Source: Aegilops tauschii subsp. strangulata (lineage: Eukaryota; Streptophyta; Magnoliopsida; Poales; Poaceae). From it: a stretch of DNA of 64,000 bases. A program made the position numbers and the translations under genes. This document shows, piece by piece, positions 35,146-47,933 of the stretch. The notes under the pieces were generated by a model. That model worked only from the letters and a program-made list of their open reading frames with translations, did no database searches and was not told where the DNA came from. The first letter of the stretch is position 1; each line of letters opens with the position of its first letter. The stretch is from NCBI RefSeq assembly GCF_002575655.3, contig NC_053035.3:92157322-92221321 (forward strand). The letters run 5' to 3'.

Positions 35146-35782
35146 CCAAGGTGGCGAAATCAGCAAAGTCATGCACTAGAAGTGCGAGCTTGATGTCAGC
35201 TTGAAGACCATCACGGAACTTCTCCTGTCTGCGTGCATCAGTTGCAATGTCCTCTTCAGCATAGCGAGACAAGTCCAGAAACTCCCGCTGATAAGCTTCA
35301 ACAGTTTTGTTGCCTTGGGTGAGGTTGCGGAACTCACGCTTCTTCCGGTCTATGACTCCCTGAGGAATGAAGCGGGCACGGAAAGCTGCTTGGAAGTTTG
35401 GCCAGGTGATGATTGTTCCAGCTGGCAGAGTACGCCTGTGGCTGTCCCACCATTGAGCTGCGGGTCCCTTCAGAAAGAAGGAAGCAAAGGTGACATAGCT
35501 GGCAGGAGCTACATCGGCAGACTCCATCTCATAGGTGATGTCACGGAGCCAGTCATCAGCATCCAAAGGCTGAGTTGAGCTGCGGTACACAGTTGGATTG
35601 AGGCGCATGAAATCCTGCAAAGTTACTGGAGTTGGTTGCTGGTCCATATTGGGGCGAGGAAACTGAGCCATCATATTTTCCATGAATTGGCGGTTCAGTT
35701 CAAACTGTTGGATCATACCAGCCATGTACTCAGGTGGTGGTGGGGCATTGCCACCACTACCACGACCACCTGGTCTAACCAT
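35146..35782 (-). pseudogene. G1 gag, N-terminal half, interrupted by G2
   Basis: On the minus strand ATG 35782 opens MVRPGGRGSGGNAPPPPEYM. Gag runs through the retrotransposon-gag core ([36 protein letters not shown]) to FADFATLV at 35146, where G2 begins. The same frame resumes at 20370 ([13 protein letters not shown]). There is no stop within this half, unlike G2. Confidence 0.92.
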
Positions 35783-36018
35783 CCTGCTAATATATAACAG
35801 GGGTAGTTCAGCATTGAGAAATTTGCAAAGACAAGAATCATTCATGATGAAACATGCATAATGAAAGGAGCACGATAGCTACTACATAGTAGTCGGCATA
35901 ACTTACAAAAGGGGTCATGCATAGAGTTCAGTACACAGAGTTCAGTACATAGACTAAAACAACATAGGCGGCTCACAGGCTCGCGGCGAATGCATCTAAC
36001 ACTACAAGCAAGCCTACA

Positions 36019-36535
36019 TCAGTCCCAAGAGGTACTGTGGAGGTAATCGTAGCCCGATAGCTGGTAGTGAGGCAACGGATAGCCCTCCACGTCAGCAGAC
36101 TGGGGGCCGCAGATACTCAAGTGTAGAGCCCGACGCTCAGGTGGCAGAAGAGGACCAAGTGCGGGAGAGTAGCCTCCCACCTCTGGCCAACCGACACCGT
36201 GGGGCATCACGAACCCTCCACGAAGACGTGTCCAACTCCCGATACTCTCCACGAAGACGTGTCAGAGCAGCATAGGCAGCATCGTGGACAGCCATATCGA
36301 TGGTCACACCAACACCATGAGCGGTGTGCAGCACAGTAGTGGAGTCATACTCCCGCGAGTAGAGGTGGACGATGGCACGGTACTGCTCCTGGTTAAAGTC
36401 CTGGTACTCCTCGTAGACGGTGTACTCAGGGTGCCAGCGATAACCCAGATAGGTCATCATCTCAGCTAGCACAGCCGGTGATCCCGAGGCACCAATGGCC
36501 GTCGTGTGGCGCACGACCTGCCTCGTGGGTTCCAT
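36019..36535 (-). pseudogene. Extra sense ORF of G1 with internal deletion
   Basis: ATG 36535 on the minus strand opens MEPTRQVVRHTTAIGASGSP in frame with the body, so it shows the likely true start. The dsRNA-binding-like part is kept (YEEYQDFNQEQYRAIVHLY, AAYAALTRLRGEYRELDTS). About 230 bp of the G2 counterpart is then missing (junction 36211-36232), shifting frame. The tail (MPHGVGWPEVGGYSPALG ... HSTSWD) remains to the stop at 36019. Confidence 0.65.
36211..36263 (-). repeat. Templated filler at a deletion scar in the G1 extra ORF
   Basis: CTCCACGAAGACGTGTC occurs at 36216-36232, on the deletion junction, and at 36247-36263, its normal place. G2 has only one copy. This fits end-joining repair that copied nearby sequence. 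Confidence 0.7.
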
Positions 36536-36855
36536 CTGAAAGCAAAGACGTTTCAAAGGAGTCAAATGACAGTGTGTGAATTGTTCAAAATACTATTCTA
36601 AGAAACAACTATGGCTTATCCAACTTTGGGGTGAATGCGGTCACGAGATCCTAGTGTTAGAGTTAGTAAATTCGTTTAACCCGAGTAGAAGAGAGTTTAG
36701 AGTCCCAGAGTAAAGGTCGAGGAGTAAAAGATCCTAGTACCACCCAATGGCGACGTGGGCCCGTAAGACACACAACCATGTTAGTAAAAGTTTTGTAAGG
36801 TCTAGACTCGACTTCGGCCAAGGAGTGTGGAACGGGGGATTCCTACAGGCAGTCG

Positions 36856-36867
36856 GCTCTGATACCA
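36856..36867 (-). other. G1 primer-binding site (initiator Met tRNA)
   Basis: GCTCTGATACCA on the + strand is the reverse complement of TGGTATCAGAGC, three bases from the 5' LTR (36871). Confidence 0.93.
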
Positions 36868-37167
36868 ACTTGTGACGCCCCCGATTTGACCGTACACTAA
36901 TCATGCACACAAATGTGTACGGTCAAGATCAGGGACTCACGGGAAGATATCACAACACAACTCTAAAACATAAATAAGTCATACAAGCATCATAATACAA
37001 GCCAGGGGCCTCGAGGGCTCGAATACAAGTGCTCGATCACAGACGAGTCAGCGGAAGCAACAATATCTGAGTACGGACATAAGTTAAACAAGTTTGCTTA
37101 AGAAGGCTAGCACAAACTGGGATACAGATCGAACGAGGCGCAGGCCTCCTGCCTGGGCTCCTCCTAA

Positions 37168-38566
37168 CTACTCCTGGTCGTCGTCAGCGGGCTGCACGTA
37201 GTAGTAGGCACCTCCAGTGTCGTAGGAGTCGTCGTCGACGGTGGCGTCTGGCTCCTGGACTCCAGCATCTGGTTGCGACAACCAGGTAAAAGGGAAAGGG
37301 GAAAAGAGGGAGAGAAGCAACCGTGAGTACTCATCCAAAGTACTCGCAAGCAAGGAGCTACACTACATATGCATGGGTATATGTGTAAAGGGCCATATCA
37401 GTGGACTAAACTGCAGAATGCCAGAATAAGAGGGGGATAGCTAGTCCCGTCGAAGACTACACTTTTGGCCATCTCCATCTTGCAGCATGTAGAAGAGAGT
37501 AGGTTGAAGTCCTCCAAGTAGCATCGCATAGCATAATCCTACCCGGCGATCACCGGGTTGTATCTGGCACTTGGAAGGGTGTATTTTATTCAGTATCCGG
37601 TTCTAGTTGTCATAAGGTCAAGGTACAACTCCGGGTCGTCCTTTTACCGAGGGACACGGCTATTCGAATAGATAAACTTCCCTGCAGGGGTGCACCACAT
37701 AACCCAACACGCTCGATCCCATTTGGCCGGACACACTTTTCTGGGTCATGCCCGGCCTCGGAAGATCAACACGTCGCAGCCCCACCTAGGCTCCACCGAG
37801 AGGTCAACACGTCGGTCTAAATCCTATGCGCGCAGGGGTCTGGGCCCATCGCCCATTGCACACCTGCACGTTGCGAGGGCGGCCGGAAGCAGACCTAGCC
37901 TAGTGGCGTTCCAGTCCAATCCGGTGCGCGCCGCTCCGTCGCTGACGTCAAAAAGAGCTTCGGCTGATACCACGACGTCGAGTGCCCATAACTGTTCCCG
38001 TGTAGCTGGTTAGTGAGTATAGACCAAATGGCCAGACTCAGATCAAATACCAAGAACTCGTTAAGCGTGTTATGTCAAAGTAACCGCGGACGCCGTCCAG
38101 GGCCAGGCCCACCTCTCGCCTAGGTGGTCTCAACCTGCCCTGTCGCTCCGCCACAAAGATCCACTTGCGGGTACTCCTACGAGCCGACCCGACTTTAGTC
38201 ATCACATGTGTCATGTATATATTATATAAGTATATACCCGTGATCACCGCCCAAGTGATCACGGCCCGATAGTATAGCATAGCAGACGGACAAGAATGTA
38301 GGGCCACTGATGGAAAACTAGCATCCTATACTAAGCAGGTAGGATTGCAGGTAAAGGTAACAACAGTAGAAGCAAGGGCAGGCTATGCATCAGTATAGGA
38401 TTAACGGAAAGCAGTAACATGCTACACTAATCTAATGCAAGCAATATAGAGAAGAATAGGCGATATCTGGTGATCAAGGGGGGGGGCTTGCCTGGTTGCT
38501 CTGGCAAGTAGGAGGGGTCGTCAACTCCGTAGTCGAACTCGGCAGCAGCAGTGTCGGTCTCGTAGT
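37168..38566 (-). other. LTR-embedded split acidic ORF, G1 5' LTR copy (candidate)
   Basis: On the minus strand block a is 38566-38492 and block b 37268-37168. Lengths, phases and stop match the other three copies; block a has one Gln-to-Glu change (AAAEFDYG). Confidence 0.38.
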
Positions 38567-38949
38567 CTACCGGAGAGAAGAGGGGGAAGAAACAGTAAAT
38601 ACAATGCAAACATAAGCATGACGATGCGTGACATGACAATGAGCGGTGCTAGGTGTGTCCTAACGCGGTAGTAGGTGGTACCGGCGAAGGGCGGAACATC
38701 CGGGAAAGTATTCCTGATGTTTCGCGTTTTCGGACAAACGGACCGGAGGGGGAAAGTTGCGAGTTCGATAGGTTAGGGATGTGTGGTGGACGAACGGGCT
38801 GCGTATCCGGATTCGTCTCGTCGTTCTGAGCAACTTTCATGTACAAAGTATTTCCATCCGAGTTACGGATTAAAAGATATGATTTTCAAAATAATTTATT
38901 AATTTCTGGAATTTAATTAATTATTTAATTTAATTCGAAATTTGGATTT

Positions 38950-39035
38950 ATGAAATCAGCATGATGTCATGCTGACGTCAGCAGTCAACGGTGACCGTTG
39001 AACTGGTCAACCTGACAGGTGGGTCTCACCTGTCA
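38950..39035 (-). promoter_or_regulatory. Palindrome cluster in G1 5' LTR
   Basis: The cluster matches 15261-15346. Here one motif has become a perfect TGACGTCA (CRE/bZIP core) near 38974-38981. The inverted repeat at 39013-39035 has one mismatch. Confidence 0.38.
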
Positions 39036-39285
39036 GGGGCTGTTAGCTAATTAACTACTGTTTAATTAAATTAACTAACTAATTAGATTAATTTAAACAA
39101 GATTAATTAACTTAATTAATTTAGTTAATTAATTATTTAATTAAATTTATTTTTATTATTTGTTTTATTTATATTTTTTAATTCTTTTTTTAAACGTTCA
39201 GGGGGCTGGGCTATCGGGCACAGCCCGAACGGGCACTGGCCCGCGGGGCACACCCGATTTGGGCGCTGCGGGTGCGGGCAATGGG

Positions 39286-41069
39286 TGTTGGGGAATGTAG
39301 CAGAAATTCAAAATTTTCTACGCATCACCAAGATCAATCTATGGAGTAATCTAGCAACGAGGGGAAGGGGAGTGCATCTACATACCCTTGTAGATCGCGA
39401 TGCGGAAGCGTTGCAAAAACGCGGATGAGGGAGTCGTACTCGTAGCGATTCAGATCGCGGTTGATTCCGATCTAAGCGCCGAACCACGGCGCCTCCGCGT
39501 TCAACACACGTGCAGCCCGGTGACGTCTCCCACGCCTTGATCCAGCAAGGTTAGAGGGAGAGGTTGGGGAAGACTCCATCCAGCAGCAGCATGACGGCGT
39601 GGTGGTGATGGAGGAGCGTGGCAATCTCGCAGGGCTTCGCCAAGCACCGCGGGAGAGGAGGAGGAGGGAGAGGGGAAGGGCTGCGCTGAAAGAGAGACGT
39701 TCTCATGTATCTTGGGCAGCCCAAACCTCAACTATATATAGGGGGGAGGGGGCTGCGCCCCCCTCTAGGGTTCCCACCCCAAGAGGAGGCGGCCAGCCCT
39801 AGATCCCATCCAAGGGGGGCGGCCAAGGGGAGGAGAGGGGGGGCGCCACTAGGGTGGGCCTCAAGGCCCATCTGGACCTAGGGTTTGCCCCCTCCCACTC
39901 TCCCATGCGCTTGGGCCTTGGTGGGGGGGCGCACCAGCCCACCTGGGGCTGGTCCCCTCCCACACTTGGCCCACGCAGCCTTCTGGGGCTGGTGGCCCCA
40001 CTTGGTGGACCCCCGGGACCCTCCCGGTGGTCCCGGTACATTACCGATATCACCCGAAACTTTTCCGGTGACCAAAACAGGACTTCCCATATATAAATCT
40101 TTACCTCCGGACCATTCCGGAACTCCTCGTGACGTCCGGGATCTCATCCGGGACTCCGAACAACATTCGGTAACCACGTACATACTTTCCCTATAACCCT
40201 AGCGTCATCGAACCTTAAGTGTGTAGACCCTACGGGTTCGGGAACCATGCAGACATGACCGAGACGTTCTCCGGTCAATAACCAACAGCGGGATCTGGAT
40301 ACCCATGTTGGCTCCCACATGTTCCACGATGATCTCATCGGATGAACCACGATGTCGGGGATTCAATCAATCCCGTATTCAATTCCCTTTGTCTATCGGT
40401 ATGCTACTTGCCCGAGATTCGATCGTCGGTATCCCGATACCTTGTTCAATCTCGTTACCGGCAAGTCTCTTTACTCGTTCCATAACTCACATCATCCCGT
40501 GATCAACTCCTTGGTCACATTGTGCACATTATGATGATGTCCTACTGAGTGGGCCCAGAGATACCTCTCCGTTTACACGGAGTGACAAATCCCAGTCTCG
40601 ATTCGTGCCAACCCAACAGACACTTTCGGAGATACCTGTAGTGCACCTTTATAGCCACCCAGTTACGTTGTGACGTTTGGTACACCCAAAGCATTCTTAC
40701 GGTATCCGGGAGTTGCACAATCTCATGGTCTAAGGAAATGATACTTGACATTAGAAAAGCTCTGAGCAAACGAACTACACGATCTGGTGCTAGGCTTAGG
40801 ATTGGGTCTTGTCCATCACATCATTCTCCTAATGATGTGATCCCGTTATCAACGACATCCAATATCCATGGTCAGGAAATCGTAACCATCTATTGATCAA
40901 CGAGCTAGTCAACTAGAGGCTTACTAGGGACATGGTGTTGTCTATGTATCCACACATGTATCTGAGTTTCCTATCAATACAATTCTAGCATGGATAATAA
41001 ACGATTATCATGAACAAGGAAATATAATAATAACCTATTTATTATTGCCTCTAGGGCATATTTCCAACA
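39286..41069 (-). repeat. Copia-B 3' LTR
   Basis: TGTTGGGGAATGTAGCAGAA to GGGCATATTTCCAACA, about 1.78 kb. It differs from the copy at 46139-47928 by scattered substitutions and short G-run indels only. Confidence 0.94.
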
Positions 41070-41219
41070 GTCTCCCACTTGCACTAGAGTCAATAATCTA
41101 GTTCACATCACCATGTGATTAACACTGACAGGTCACATCACCATGTGACCAACATCCAAAGAGTTTACTAGAGTCAACAATCTAGTTCACATCACTATGT
41201 GATTAACACTCAATGAGTT

Positions 41220-44200
41220 CTGGTTTGATCATGTTATGCTTGTGAGAGAGGTTATTAGCCAACGGGTCTGAACCTTTCAGATCCGTGTGTGCTTTACGAA
41301 TATCTATGTCATCTTGTGGATGCTACCACGCGCTATTTGGAGCCATTTCAAATAATTGCTCTACTATACGAATCCGGTTTACTACTTAGAGTCATCCGGA
41401 TTAGTGTCAAAGTTCGCATCGACGTAACCCTTTACGACGAACTCCCTTTCACCTCCATAATCGAGAAAATTCCTTAGTCCACTAGGTACTAAGGATAAGT
41501 TCGACCGCTGTCATGTGATCCATTCCCGAATCACTATTGTACCCCTTGACCAACTCATGGCAAGGCACACTTCATGTGCGGTACACATCATAGCATACTG
41601 TAGAGCCTACGTCTAAAGCATAGGGGACGACCTTCGTCCTTTCTCTCTCTTCAGCTGTGGTCAGGTCTTGAGTCTTAGTCAATACTCACACCTTGTAACA
41701 CAGCCAAGAACTCCTTCTTTGCTGATCTATTTTGAACTCTTTCAAAATCATGTCAAGGTGTGCGTTCTTTGAAAGTATCATCGGGCGTCTTGATCTATCT
41801 CTATGGATCTTGATGCCCAATATGTAAGCAGCTTTATCCAGGTCTTCCTTTGAAAAACTCCTTTCAAACAACCTTTTATGCTATCTAGAAATTTTACATC
41901 ATTTTGGATCAACAATATGTCATTCACATATACTTATCAGAAATGTTGTAGCGCTCCCACTCACTTTATTGTAAATACAAGTTTCTAACAAACTTTGTAT
42001 AAACCCAAAAACTTTGATCACTCCATCAAAGCGTATATTCTGACTCCGAGATGGTTGCTCTAATCCATGGAAGGATCGCTGGAGCTAGCATATATTTTAG
42101 CATCCTTAGGATCGACAAAACCTTTCTGATTGTATCACATACAACCTTTCCTTATGAAAACTAGTAAGGAAACTTGTTTTGACATCCATCTGCCAGATTT
42201 CATAAATGCAGCTAATGCTAACATGATTCTGACGGACTTAAGCATCGCTACGGATGAGAAAATCTCATCGTAGTCAACTCCTTGAACTTGTGAAAATACT
42301 CTTTTCCACAAGTCGAGCTTCATAGATGGTAACATTACCGTCCATGTCCGTCTTCTTCTTAAAGATCCATTTATCTCGGATTTCATGGCTTCTAACCATT
42401 TGTCGGAATATGGGCCCACCATCGCTTCTCCATAGCTCATAGGTTCATCGTTGTCCAACAACATGACTTCCAAGACAGGATCACGTACTACTCTGAAGTA
42501 TTACGCATCCTCGTCGTCCTACGAGGTTTGGTAGTGACTTGATCCGAAGTTTCATGATCATTATCACAAGCTTCCACTTCAATTGGTGTAGGTGCCACAG
42601 GAACAACTTCCTGTGCCTTGCTACACACTAGTCGAAGTTATGGTTCAATAACCTCATCAAGTCTCCACCATCCTCCCACTCAATTCTTTCGAGAGAAACT
42701 TTTCCTCGAGAAAGGACCCGTTCCTAGAAGCAATTACTTTTGCTTCCAGATCTGAAATAGGAGGTATACCCAACTGTTTTGGGTTTTCTATGAAGATGTA
42801 TTTATCCGCTTTGGGTTCGAGCTTATCAGCTTGAAACTTTTTCACATAAGCATCGCAGCCCCAAACTTTTAAGAAACGACAACTTAGGTTTCTCTAAACG
42901 GTGTCGTCTCAACGGAATTGCGTGGTGCCCCTTTTAAAGTGAATGCGGTTGTCTCTAATGCCTAACCCATAAACGATAGTGGTAATTCGATAAGAGACAT
43001 CATGGTATGCACCATATCCAATAGGGTGTAGTTATGATGTTCGGACACACCATCACACTATGGTGTTCCAGGCGGTATTTAATTGTGAAACACTTTCCAC
43101 AATGTCTTAATTGTGTGCCAAACTCGTAACTCAGATACTCATCTCTATGATCATATCACAGACATTTTATCCTCTTGTCACGACGATCTTCAACTTCACT
43201 CTGAAATTACTTGAACCTTTCAATAATTCAGACTTGTGTTTCATCAAGTAAATACACTCAGCATCTACTCAAACCATCTGTGAAGTAAGAACATAACGAT
43301 ATCCACTGCATGCCTTAGCACTCATTGGACTGCATACATCAAAATGTATTACTTCCAATAAGTTGCTCTCTTGTTCCATCTTACTGAAAACGAGGCCTTT
43401 CAGTCATCTTGCCCATGTGGTATGATTTGCATGTCTCAAGTGATTCAAAATCAAGTGAGTCCAAACGATCCATCTGCATGGAGTTTCTTCATGTATATAT
43501 ACCAATAGACATGGTTCGCATGTCTCAATCTTTTAAAAAAATGACTGAGTCCAAAGATCCATCTACATGGAGCTTCTTCATGCGTTCTATACCAATATGA
43601 CTCAAATGGCAGTGCCACAAGTATGTGGAACTATCATTACTATCTTATATCTTTTGGCATGAACATGTGTATCACTACGATCGAGATTCATTTTAGGTGC
43701 AAGACCATTGAAGGTATTATTCAAATAAGCAGAGTAACCATTATTCTCCTTAAATGAATAACCGTATTGCGATAAACATAATCCAATCATGCTCAACGCA
43801 AACACCAAATCTCGATGGTAGAGGGAGCATGCGATGCTTGATCACATCAACCTTGGAAACACTTCCAACACATATCGTCATCTCACCTTTAGCTAGTCTC
43901 CGTTTATTCCGCAGCTTTTATTTCGAGTTACTAACACTTAGCAACCGAACCGGTATCTAATACCCTGGTGCTGCTAGGAGTACTAGTAAAGTACACATTC
44001 ATATAATGTATATCCAATATACTTCTGTCGACCTTGCCTGCCTTCTCATCTACCAAGTATCTAGGGTAGTTCCGCTTCAGTGACCGTTCCCCTCATTACA
44101 GAAGCACTTAGTCTCGGGTTTGGGTTCAACCTTGGGATTCTTCACTAGAGCAGCAAATGATTTGCTGTTTCATGAAGTATCCCTTTTTGCCCTTGCCCTT

Positions 44201-44880
44201 CTAGAAACTAGTGGTTTTACTAACCATCAACAATTGATGCTCCTTCTTGATTTCTACTTTCACGGTGTCAAACATCGCGAGTTGCTCAAGGATCATCATC
44301 TATCCTTGATATTTATAGTTCATCACGAAGCTCTAATAGCTTGGTGGTAGTGACTATGGAGAACCATCACTATCTCATCTGGAAGATTAACTCCCACTCG
44401 ATTCAAGCGATTGTGGCACTCAAACAATCTGACCACATGCTCAACGATTGAGCTTTTCTCCCTTAGTCTGCAGGCTTAAGAAACTTGTCAGAGGTCTCAT
44501 ACCTCTTGACGTGGGCACTAGTCTGAAATCCCAATATCAGTCTTCGGAACATCTCATATGTTCTGCGACGTTTCAAAAACCATCTTTGGTGCCACAATTC
44601 TAAACCGTTAGCATTACGCACTGAACTATCACGTAGTTATCAAAACATGTATGTCAGCTGTTCCGCAACATCTACAGACGACGCTGAGGTTCAGCACACC
44701 GAGCGGTGCATTAAGGACATAAGCCTTCTGTGCAGCAATGAGGACAATCCTCAGTTTACGGACCCAGTCCGCATAATTGCTACTACCAACTTTCAACTAA
44801 ATTTTCTCTAGGAACATATCTTAAACAGTAGAACTAAAGCGTATGACATAATTTGCAAAGACCTTTTGACTATGTTCATG
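41220..44880 (-). pseudogene. Copia-B gag-pol remnants
   Basis: Only islands of similarity survive on the minus strand: RT end (AAYILGIKIHRDRSRRPMIL, near 41800); RT start (VFSQVQGVDYDEIFSSVAML, near 42280); the IN/RT linker (KKFQADKLEPKADKYIFIEN, near 42800); integrase/GAG-pre-integrase pieces in 42900-43800; and a gag zinc-knuckle/basic region near 44080-44220. There are many indels and stops. No YVDD or intact integrase triad could be read. Confidence 0.8.
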
Positions 44881-44974
44881 ATAATTGAGTTCATCTGATT
44901 AATGAACTCCCACTAAGATAGACATCCCTCTAGTCATCTAAGTGATACATGATCCGAGTCAAACTAGGCCGTGT

Positions 44975-45217
44975 CCGATCATCACGTGAGACGGACTAGT
45001 CATCATCGGTGAACATCTCCATGTTGATCGTATCTGCTATACGACTCATGTTCGACCTTTCGATCTCTTGTGTTCCGAGGCCATGTCTGTACATGCTAGG
45101 CTCGTCAAGTCAACCTAAGTGTTTCGCATGTGTTCCGAGGCCATGTCTGTACATGCTAGGCTCGTCAACACCCGTTGTATTCGAACGTTAGAATCTATCA
45201 CACCCGATCATCACGTG
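44975..45217 (-). other. Paired CCGATCATCACGTG motif in Copia-B leader
   Basis: The 14-mer occurs at 44975-44988 and 45204-45217 in the untranslated leader. The same pair occurs in Copia-A (54039-54052, 54244-54257) and, inverted as expected, in Copia-C (60306-60319, 60512-60525). Confidence 0.6.
45069..45168 (-). repeat. 60-bp tandem duplication in Copia-B leader
   Basis: TGTGTTCCGAGGCCATGTCT and the next 20 bases recur with a 60-bp offset (45069 and 45129). Copia-C and Copia-A carry one copy at the equivalent place. Confidence 0.8.
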
Positions 45218-46138
45218 GTGCTTCGAAACAACGAACCTTCACAACGGTGCACAGTTAGGGGGAACACGTCTCTTGAAATTTTAGTGAGGGATCATCTTAC
45301 TTACTACCGTCGTTCTAAGCAAATAAGATGCATAACATGATAAACATCACATGCAATCTAGTAGTGACATGATATGGCCAATATCATTTTGCTCCTTTGA
45401 TCTCCATCTTCGGGGCACCATGATCATCTTTGTCACCGGCATGACACCATGATCTCCATCATCATGATCTCCATCATTGTGTCTTCATGAAGTTGTCACG
45501 CCAACGATTACTTATACTTCTATGGCTAACGCGCTTAGCAATAAAGTAAAGTAATTTACATGGCGTTATTCAATGACACGCAGGTCATACAAAAATAAAG
45601 ACAACTCCTATGGCTCCTGCCGGTTGTCATAATCATCGACATGCAAGTCGTGATCCCTATTACAAGAATATGATCAATCTCATACATCACATCTATCATT
45701 CATCATATCTTCTGGCCATATCACATCACATAGCACATGCTGCAAAAACAAGTTAGACGTCCTCTAATTGTTGTTGCGAGTTTTTACGTGGCTTGTATAG
45801 GTTTCTAGCAAGAACGTTTCTTACCTACGTAAAACCACAACGTGATATGCCAATTTCTATTTACCCTTCATAAGGCCCTTTTCATTGAATCCGTTCCGAC
45901 TAAAGTGGGAGAGACAGACACCCGCTAGCCACCTTATGCAACTAGTGCATGTCAGTCGGTGGAACCTGTCTCACGTAAGCGTACGTGTAAGGTCGGTCCG
46001 GGCCGCTTCATCCCACAATGCCGCCGAAACAAGATAAGACTAGTAGCGGCAAGAAGAATTGGCAACATCTACGCCCACAACTACTTTGTGTTCTACTCGT
46101 GCATAGAAACTACGCATAGACCTAGCTCATGATGCCAC

Positions 46139-47928
46139 TGTTGGGGAACGTAGCAGAAATTCAAAATTTTCTACGCATCACCAAGATCAATCTATGGAGT
46201 AATCTAGCAACGAGGGGAAGGGGAGTGCATCTACATACCCTTGTAGATCGCGATGCGGAAGCGTTGCAAAAACGCGGATGAGGGAGTCGTACTCGTAGCG
46301 ATTCAGATCGCGGTTGATTCCGATCTAAGCGCCGAACCACGGCGCCTCCGCGTTCAACACACGTGCAGCCTGGTGACGTCTCCCACGCCTTGATCCAGCA
46401 AGGTGAGAGGGAGAGGTTGGGGAAGACTCCATACAGCAGCAGCACGACGGCGTGGTGGTGATGGAGGAGCGTGGCAATCCCGCAGGGCTTCGCCAAGCAC
46501 CGCGGGAGAGGAGGAGGAGGGAGAGGGGAAGGGCTGCGCCGAAAGAGAGACGTTCTCATGTATCTTGGGCAGCCCAAACCTCAACTATATATAGGGGGGG
46601 AGGGGGCTGCGCCCCCCTCTAGGGTTCCCACCCCAAGAGGAGGCGGCCAGCCCTAGATCCCATCCAAGGGGGGCGGCCAAGGGGAGGAGAGGGGGGGGGC
46701 GCCACTAGGGTGGGCCTCAAGGCCCATCTGGACCTAGGGTTTGCCCCCTCCCACTCTCCCATGCGCTTGGGCCTTGGTGGGGGGGGGGGCGCACCAGCCC
46801 ACCTGGGGCTGGTCCCCTCCCACACTTGGCCCACGCAGCCTTCTGGGGCTGGTGGCCCCACTTGGTGGACCCCCGGAACCCTCCCGGTGGTCCCGGTACA
46901 TTACCGATATCACCCGAAACTTTTCCGATGACCAAAACAGGACTTCCCATATATAAATCTTTACTTCCGGACCATTCCGGAACTCCTCGTGACGTCCGGA
47001 TCTCATCCGGGACTCCGAACAACATTCGGTAACCACGTACATACTTTCCCTATAACCCTAGCGTCATCGAACCTTAAGTGTGTAGACCCTACGGGTTCGG
47101 GAACCATGCAGACATGACCGAGACGTTCTCCGGTCAATAACCAACAGCGGGATCTGGATACCCATGTTGGCTCCCACATGTTCCACGATGATCTCATCGG
47201 ATGAACCACGATGTCGGGGATTCAATCAATCCCGTATTCAATTCCCTTTGTCTATCGGTATGCTACTTGCCCGAGATTCGATCGTCGGTATCCCGATACC
47301 TTGTTCAATCTCGTTACCGGCAAGTCTCTTTACTCGTTCCGTAACTCACATCATCCTGTGATCAACTCCTTGGTCACATTGTGCACATTATGATGATGTC
47401 CTACCGAGTGGGCCCAGAGATACCTCTCCGTTTACACGGAGTGACAAATCCCAGTCTCGATTCGTGCCAACCCAACAGACACTTTCGGAGATACCTGTAG
47501 TGCACCTTTATAGCCACCCAGTTACGTTGTGACGTTTGGTACACCCAAAGCATTCTTACGGTATCCGGGAGTTGCACAATCTCATGGTCTAAGGAAATGA
47601 TACTTGACATTAGAAAAGCTCTGAGCAAACGAACTACACGATCTTGTGCTAGGCTTAGGATTGCGTCTTGTCCATCACATCATTCTCCTAATGATGTGAT
47701 CCCGTTATCAACGACATCCAATGTCCATGGTCAGGAAATCGTAACCATCTATTGATCAACGAGCTAGTCAACTAGAGGCTTACTAGGGACATGGTGTTGT
47801 CTATGTATCCACACATGTATCTGAGTTTCCTATCAATACAATTCTAGCATGGATAATAAACGATTATCATGAACAAGGAAATATAATAATAACCTATTTA
47901 TTATTGCCTCTAGGGCATATTTCCAACA
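46139..47928 (-). repeat. Copia-B 5' LTR
   Basis: TGTTGGGGAACGTAGCAGAA to GGGCATATTTCCAACA. It is the near-identical partner of 39286-41069, followed by target duplication ATGGG at 47929-47933. Confidence 0.94.
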
Positions 47929-47933
47929 ATGGG

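Larger units (their letters stand above)
36871..39285 (-). repeat. G1 5' LTR, segment left of Copia-B
   Basis: It starts TGTGACGCCCCCGATTTGAC and is co-linear with 13153-15590. A short deletion near 37547 removes the stretch between two CGGCGATC/GCGATCACCGGG-like points. It ends with ATGGG (39281-39285), the Copia-B target duplication, and resumes at 47934. Confidence 0.92.
39286..47928 (-). mobile_element. Copia-B: Angela-type Copia with similar LTRs and ruined interior, inserted in G1 5' LTR
   Basis: LTRs at 39286-41069 and 46139-47928 are flanked by ATGGG (39281-39285 and 47929-47933). The reversed polypurine tract GTCTCCCACTTGCAC (41070 on) and a reversed PBS-side GCTCATGATGCCAC (46125-46138) are present. 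The interior (41070-46138) keeps the family order but no long reading frame. Confidence 0.94.
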
